This document shows positions 61,252 through 64,000 of a stretch of 64,000 nt of DNA, piece by piece. Each line of letters opens with the position of its first letter. Position 1 is the first letter of the stretch. The stretch spans positions 1 through 64,000 of the forward strand of contig JAFOXR010000040.1 of NCBI GenBank assembly GCA_017391675.1. The letters are read 5' to 3'. The notes beneath the pieces are model-generated. The model was not told where the DNA came from. It ran no database searches and saw nothing but the letters and a program-made list of their open reading frames with translations. This DNA is from Muribaculaceae bacterium. Lineage in GTDB: Bacteria; Bacteroidota; Bacteroidia; Bacteroidales; Muribaculaceae. A program made the translations under genes and the position numbers.

Positions 61252-62526
61252 TTACTTTCCTGAGAAGGCGATGCCGAAGCCTATGAAGCGGTCGTAGCGT
61301 GAAGCTGGATCGCGATGGTATACTTTTACTAGATACTCGTTTACCGTCTGGAACTTGTTGCCGTCAATAGAAGAGTGTCCTTTGCTGCTGCCTTCTGGCA
61401 CATAAAGGTACTGGTAGTTGTATGCGCCTTGTTTTAGCATCAGATCGGCTGTATAAAGTCCCGTTGAGGGATCGTATTTCATCATGGTGGCAGGCGTGAA
61501 CAGGTGATTTGTGAACTCGCCTTCCAGATAGATGCTGCCGCTTTCAAGTTTGCCGCCAGTATCCAGAGTGAAGTGTGTGATGATATATTCAGCCCCATTG
61601 TCGGAGTCATTAGCCTCACTGCTGCGAATGGTGAACCGGCCTAGCTGAGTCTGGTCATAAATGTAGCTTTCCTCGGCTCTCATAAAGTCGGTGTGCAGTC
61701 TTGCGTGGTAGTAGGGGTGATGGTATTCCATGCGTTCTACTCCCATGGAGATTCCGTGTTGAGTCACGGTTTCAATACGGCGGTATTCGTTTCCGGCTTC
61801 GAAGATGAGCCGTTTGTCTTTGTTGTATGTGATTCGTTTTCCTGCAACCATCAGCGGACTGTTGATAAACGCTTCGTTGTCGAGGCGACCGTTCTGTGAT
61901 ACATAAGCCTTGATGTCGCTGTACATGTTGCGAATGCTGTAATCTTTGGTGTCTACCACAAACGAAACTTGCTGATGCTCCCGGTTATAGTCAATGTCGG
62001 TGCGGCTAGTGACCGATGTCCCTACCGAGACAGCATTTTCGCATACATAGAAACGAGCTTGCAGCAGTGTGGTTTCCGGTTCGTCTTCAGAGTATATTTT
62101 CACCAGATAGTTCCCCGATACCAGGAATTTGATGTCATCATTAGGCAAAGAGAAAGAATAATGCACATAGTGGCATAATGTTCCGATAGAAAATTTGTAG
62201 TCAACGATGTCGGCGTAGTTGAATCCGTCAAGATATTCGCTTTCCACGAGGTCGCTTGGAGTCCAGTCGGCATTGCAATGTATCACGCTGTATCGTAGGT
62301 AGGAACGCTCGTCGCTTAATTCATCAAAAGATATCTTTATCCTGTCGTCGCCGTTCAAAGTGATGATAGGAGGAAAGTAATCGTTCCCGTCAAGCTTCAC
62401 TTGCAATGATTTGAAGCGGGAATCGGCCACTTGAGTGCGTGTGTCGTCCTCGGCAATCTGTGCTTTTGCAGGCAGTATTGCCGCCAAAAGTACCAGTATT
62501 AATATGCGTAAGCCTTTAAATTCCAT
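61252..62526 (-). CDS. DUF5103 family secreted protein
   Basis: A 424-residue exported protein with a signal peptide (residues 1-22, cut after AKA). It matches the Bacteroidetes DUF5103 family: N-terminal Ig-like or beta-sandwich part (RIKISFDELSDERSYLRYSVIHCNADW in pieces: SYLRYSVIHCNADWTPS), a middle with the pattern YHHPYYHARLHTDFMRAE, and a C-terminal part SKGHSSIDGNKFQTVNEYLVKVYHRDP (in pieces: YLVKVYHRDPASRYDR). Function unknown. It follows ung by 19 bases on the minus strand. Confidence 0.85.
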   Translation of the reverse strand: MEFKGLRILILVLLAAILPAKAQIAEDDTRTQVADSRFKSLQVKLDGNDYFPPIITLNGDDRIKISFDELSDERSYLRYSVIHCNADWTPSDLVESEYLDGFNYADIVDYKFSIGTLCHYVHYSFSLPNDDIKFLVSGNYLVKIYSEDEPETTLLQARFYVCENAVSVGTSVTSRTDIDYNREHQQVSFVVDTKDYSIRNMYSDIKAYVSQNGRLDNEAFINSPLMVAGKRITYNKDKRLIFEAGNEYRRIETVTQHGISMGVERMEYHHPYYHARLHTDFMRAEESYIYDQTQLGRFTIRSSEANDSDNGAEYIITHFTLDTGGKLESGSIYLEGEFTNHLFTPATMMKYDPSTGLYTADLMLKQGAYNYQYLYVPEGSSKGHSSIDGNKFQTVNEYLVKVYHRDPASRYDRFIGFGIAFSGK

Positions 62527-62545
62527 AACAGCTATCGTTTGAGTC

Positions 62546-63208
62546 CTACCATTCCACAGGCGTTTTGCCGTGCTTAATCAAATATTCATTGGCGGTAGAG
62601 AAGTGCTTGTTGCCGAAGAATCCACGGTACGCGCTCAGTGGCGAAGGGTGAGGCGATGTGAGAACAAGATGCTTCATGCGATTGATAAAAGCACCCTTCT
62701 TGATAGCGTAGGCTCCCCATAGAATGAATACTAGATTCTCCTTCTGTTGTGCCAGTTGCAGAATCACTTCATCGGTGAACTGTTCCCACCCTTTGTTTTG
62801 GTGAGAGCCAGCGCAATGAGCCTTTACCGTGAGAGTGGAGTTAAGAAGCAGCACGCCCTGTTTGGCCCAGCGGCTCAAGTCTCCGCTTGCAGGAATAGCC
62901 TTGCCTAGATCGTTTTGAATTTCCTTGAAAATATTTAGCAGAGATGGAGGAAAAGGAATGCCGTCACGCACCGAGAAGCATAGTCCGTTAGCTTGATTTA
63001 CATCGTGATAGGGGTCTTGTCCTATAATGACCACTTTCACTTCGTCAAAAGGAGTGGCATCGAATGCTGCGAAGATTTCCCTTGCAGGAGGGAAAATTTG
63101 AGATGTGGCATATTCCTTGCGTATGAAATCGGTCAACTTCATGAAATATTCCTTATCCCACTCATTGGCAAGAGCCTGTTTCCAGCTTTCCTCTATTCTT
63201 ACATTCAT
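62546..63208 (-). CDS. ung: Uracil-DNA glycosylase
   Basis: A 220-residue family 1 enzyme that removes uracil from DNA. The water-activating loop is GQDPYHD (catalytic D65, H68 nearby), uracil recognition NGLCFSV, and the leucine-intercalation loop SPHPSPLSAYRGFFG carries the catalytic histidine near residue 190. It leads the pair ung-DUF5103 and has a promoter that interleaves with that of tRNA-Arg. Confidence 0.96.
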   Translation of the reverse strand: MNVRIEESWKQALANEWDKEYFMKLTDFIRKEYATSQIFPPAREIFAAFDATPFDEVKVVIIGQDPYHDVNQANGLCFSVRDGIPFPPSLLNIFKEIQNDLGKAIPASGDLSRWAKQGVLLLNSTLTVKAHCAGSHQNKGWEQFTDEVILQLAQQKENLVFILWGAYAIKKGAFINRMKHLVLTSPHPSPLSAYRGFFGNKHFSTANEYLIKHGKTPVEW

Positions 63209-63268
63209 ATCCTGATTCTTAAATGTCGTTTAAAACGATTCAAAAGCGATATGACAATCGCCTCTAAG

Positions 63269-63299
63269 TTGCAAAACTACAAATTCTTTATTACTTTTG
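63269..63299 (+). promoter_or_regulatory. Promoter of tRNA-Arg
   Basis: TTG (63269-63271), 20 bp, TACTTTTG (63292-63299). Both boxes match. Transcription would start near 63306, about 32 bases before the tRNA 5' end. Confidence 0.7.
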
Positions 63300-63303
63300 C
63301 CAA
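63272..63303 (-). promoter_or_regulatory. Promoter of ung
   Basis: On the minus strand TTG (63301-63303), 21 bp, TAGTTTTG (63272-63279), an exact -7 box, 63 bases before the ung start. It overlaps the tRNA-Arg promoter over almost its whole length, facing the other way. Confidence 0.65.
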
Positions 63304-63337
63304 TCCAAATAAGGATTTTTAGGGATTTTCCCAATAT

Positions 63338-63409
63338 GCGCCCATAGTTCAATGGATAGAATAAAGGATTCCGGTTCCTTCGATTGGAGTTCGACCCTCC
63401 ATGGGCGTA
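63338..63409 (+). tRNA. tRNA-Arg, anticodon CCG
   Basis: A 72-base cloverleaf: acceptor GCGCCCA with TGGGCGT (G-T closing pair), discriminator A, D-stem GTTC/GAAT, anticodon stem AAGGA/TCCTT around TTCCGGT (anticodon CCG), and T-arm TGGAG-TTCGACC-CTCCA. The CCA end is not encoded. It reads CGG codons. Confidence 0.95.
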
Positions 63410-63413
63410 CGAT

Positions 63414-63449
63414 GTGCAAAGGATTGAATTCAGTTCTTTGCACTTTTTT
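63414..63449 (+). terminator. Terminator of tRNA-Arg
   Basis: GTGCAAAG pairs with CTTTGCAC around a 14-base loop, followed by TTTTTT, five bases after the tRNA 3' end. It also separates the tRNA from the convergent antiporter gene. Confidence 0.85.
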
Positions 63450-63452
63450 GTG

Positions 63453-64000
63453 TTATTGAAGAAGCAGGTATGCAGTATATGCTGCGTAGATGATTACGAA
63501 GATGATTCCTTCGGCTCTGTCTACTTTGCACTTGCCTAGGGTGAATGCTGTGAAATATACAAGTATCGCCGATGAAATGAGCATAATGAAATCGGCGATA
63601 TTGAATCCTATGATTTCAAAAGGAGAAATTGCTGAAGATAATCCTATAATAAGCAACGCATTGAAAATGCAAGAACCAAGTGCATTACCTAGCGCCAACT
63701 GGGCATTTCCTTTTACTGCGGCAATAATGCTAGTGACAAGTTCGGGCAAAGATGTGCCCACAGCTACAATTGTAAGTGAGATTACGGCTTCGCTCATTCC
63801 CCATTGACGAGCCAGCGCTACTGTTGAGTCAAGGAAAATCTGACCGCCAGCTAGAAGAACTCCTAGTGAAACTGCTACGACTGAGAGTGTAATCCATAAC
63901 GGCTTGCCCGACAAAGAACTGCTTGCAGATTCTTCGTATTCTTCGGGAGTCTTGTTTGTCTTAAGCGTATACCACATGTATCCGGCAAAAGCACATATCA
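63453..64000 (-). CDS. Calcium/sodium antiporter of the YrbG/CaxA type (partial, C-terminal half)
   Basis: The C-terminal 182 residues of an inner-membrane cation/Ca2+ exchanger; the frame stays open to the window edge (a methionine at 63977 is internal, as the codons before it encode membrane-helix residues). The alpha-2 repeat is complete: TIVAVGTSLPELVTSIIAAV and NAQLALGNALGSCIFNAL. Five helices follow or flank it. The family exports calcium in exchange for sodium. The first half is outside the window. Confidence 0.9.
   Translation of the reverse strand, partial: ICAFAGYMWYTLKTNKTPEEYEESASSSLSGKPLWITLSVVAVSLGVLLAGGQIFLDSTVALARQWGMSEAVISLTIVAVGTSLPELVTSIIAAVKGNAQLALGNALGSCIFNALLIIGLSSAISPFEIIGFNIADFIMLISSAILVYFTAFTLGKCKVDRAEGIIFVIIYAAYTAYLLLQ

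Noticed and set aside
1-64000. Mobile elements, CRISPR arrays, attachment sites, defence islands
   Set aside because: No transposase, integrase, direct-repeat array, toxin-antitoxin pair or restriction gene was found; both tRNA genes are intact and not flanked by integrase genes or by repeats of their 3' ends.

Overview
The window reads as chromosomal DNA of a member of the Bacteroidota, order Bacteroidales. The signs are: Bacteroidetes-type promoters (a -7 box TAnnTTTG, sometimes with TTG or TTTG about 20 bp upstream); almost no Shine-Dalgarno sequences; TonB-dependent receptors with carboxypeptidase-like N-terminal domains; a lipidated TamA (TamL-type); an LptD homologue; ECF sigma factors; DUF4491, DUF4974 and DUF5103 proteins; and the order rplO-secY-map-infA-rpmJ-rpsM-rpsK-rpsD-rpoA-rplQ. 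A gut family such as Muribaculaceae is a guess. I see no transposase, integrase, phage module, CRISPR array or rRNA. Most of the window is core genome in good order.

Layout. 1-10280: the second half of the S10/spc/alpha ribosomal operon, from the tail of rplP to rplQ, including secY, map, infA and rpoA, ending in a clear terminator. 10355-13270: PepD dipeptidase (minus strand), a 55-residue membrane protein, an OmpH/Skp-like lipoprotein, a CopZ-like metallochaperone and tRNA-Pro(TGG). 13404-17195: aspS, a Nif3-family protein and a zinc-ribbon coiled-coil protein. 17249-21751 (mostly minus): YitT-family protein with thymidine kinase, an outer-membrane barrel, a four-helix membrane protein, and lrp-trpS. 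21861-26553: an acetyltransferase, zinc uptake genes znuA-znuC with no permease beside them, and the copper ATPase copA. 26607-28540: rpsA with its own promoter and terminator. 28551-32422: ECF sigma factor, short anti-sigma-like protein and TonB-dependent receptor in a row.

32451-38247: rpsO and typA divergent, a PepSY-like secreted protein, and lptD. 38314-40529: a D-2-hydroxyacid dehydrogenase and a second ECF sigma factor followed by an unrecognised four-helix membrane protein. 40552-46092 (minus): secreted glucosaminidase, HD phosphohydrolase, ilvE, a tiny secreted protein resembling a lone sorting domain, DUF4491, and a PAP2 phosphatase. 46165-48567: a second TonB-dependent receptor. 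48736-53542 (minus): two NSS transporters around a small membrane protein, then folP and cdaA (c-di-AMP synthesis). 53581-61215: VanZ-TamB-TamL operon for outer-membrane biogenesis. 61252-63449: DUF5103 and ung, divergent from tRNA-Arg(CCG). The window ends inside a Na+/Ca2+ antiporter gene.

The parts that look least described are the two ECF sigma loci, which share an identical 16-bp element at nearly the same distance from their start codons, the unknown membrane protein behind the second sigma factor, and the transporter-folP-cdaA cluster. I do not find a clearly new defence or mobile system here.
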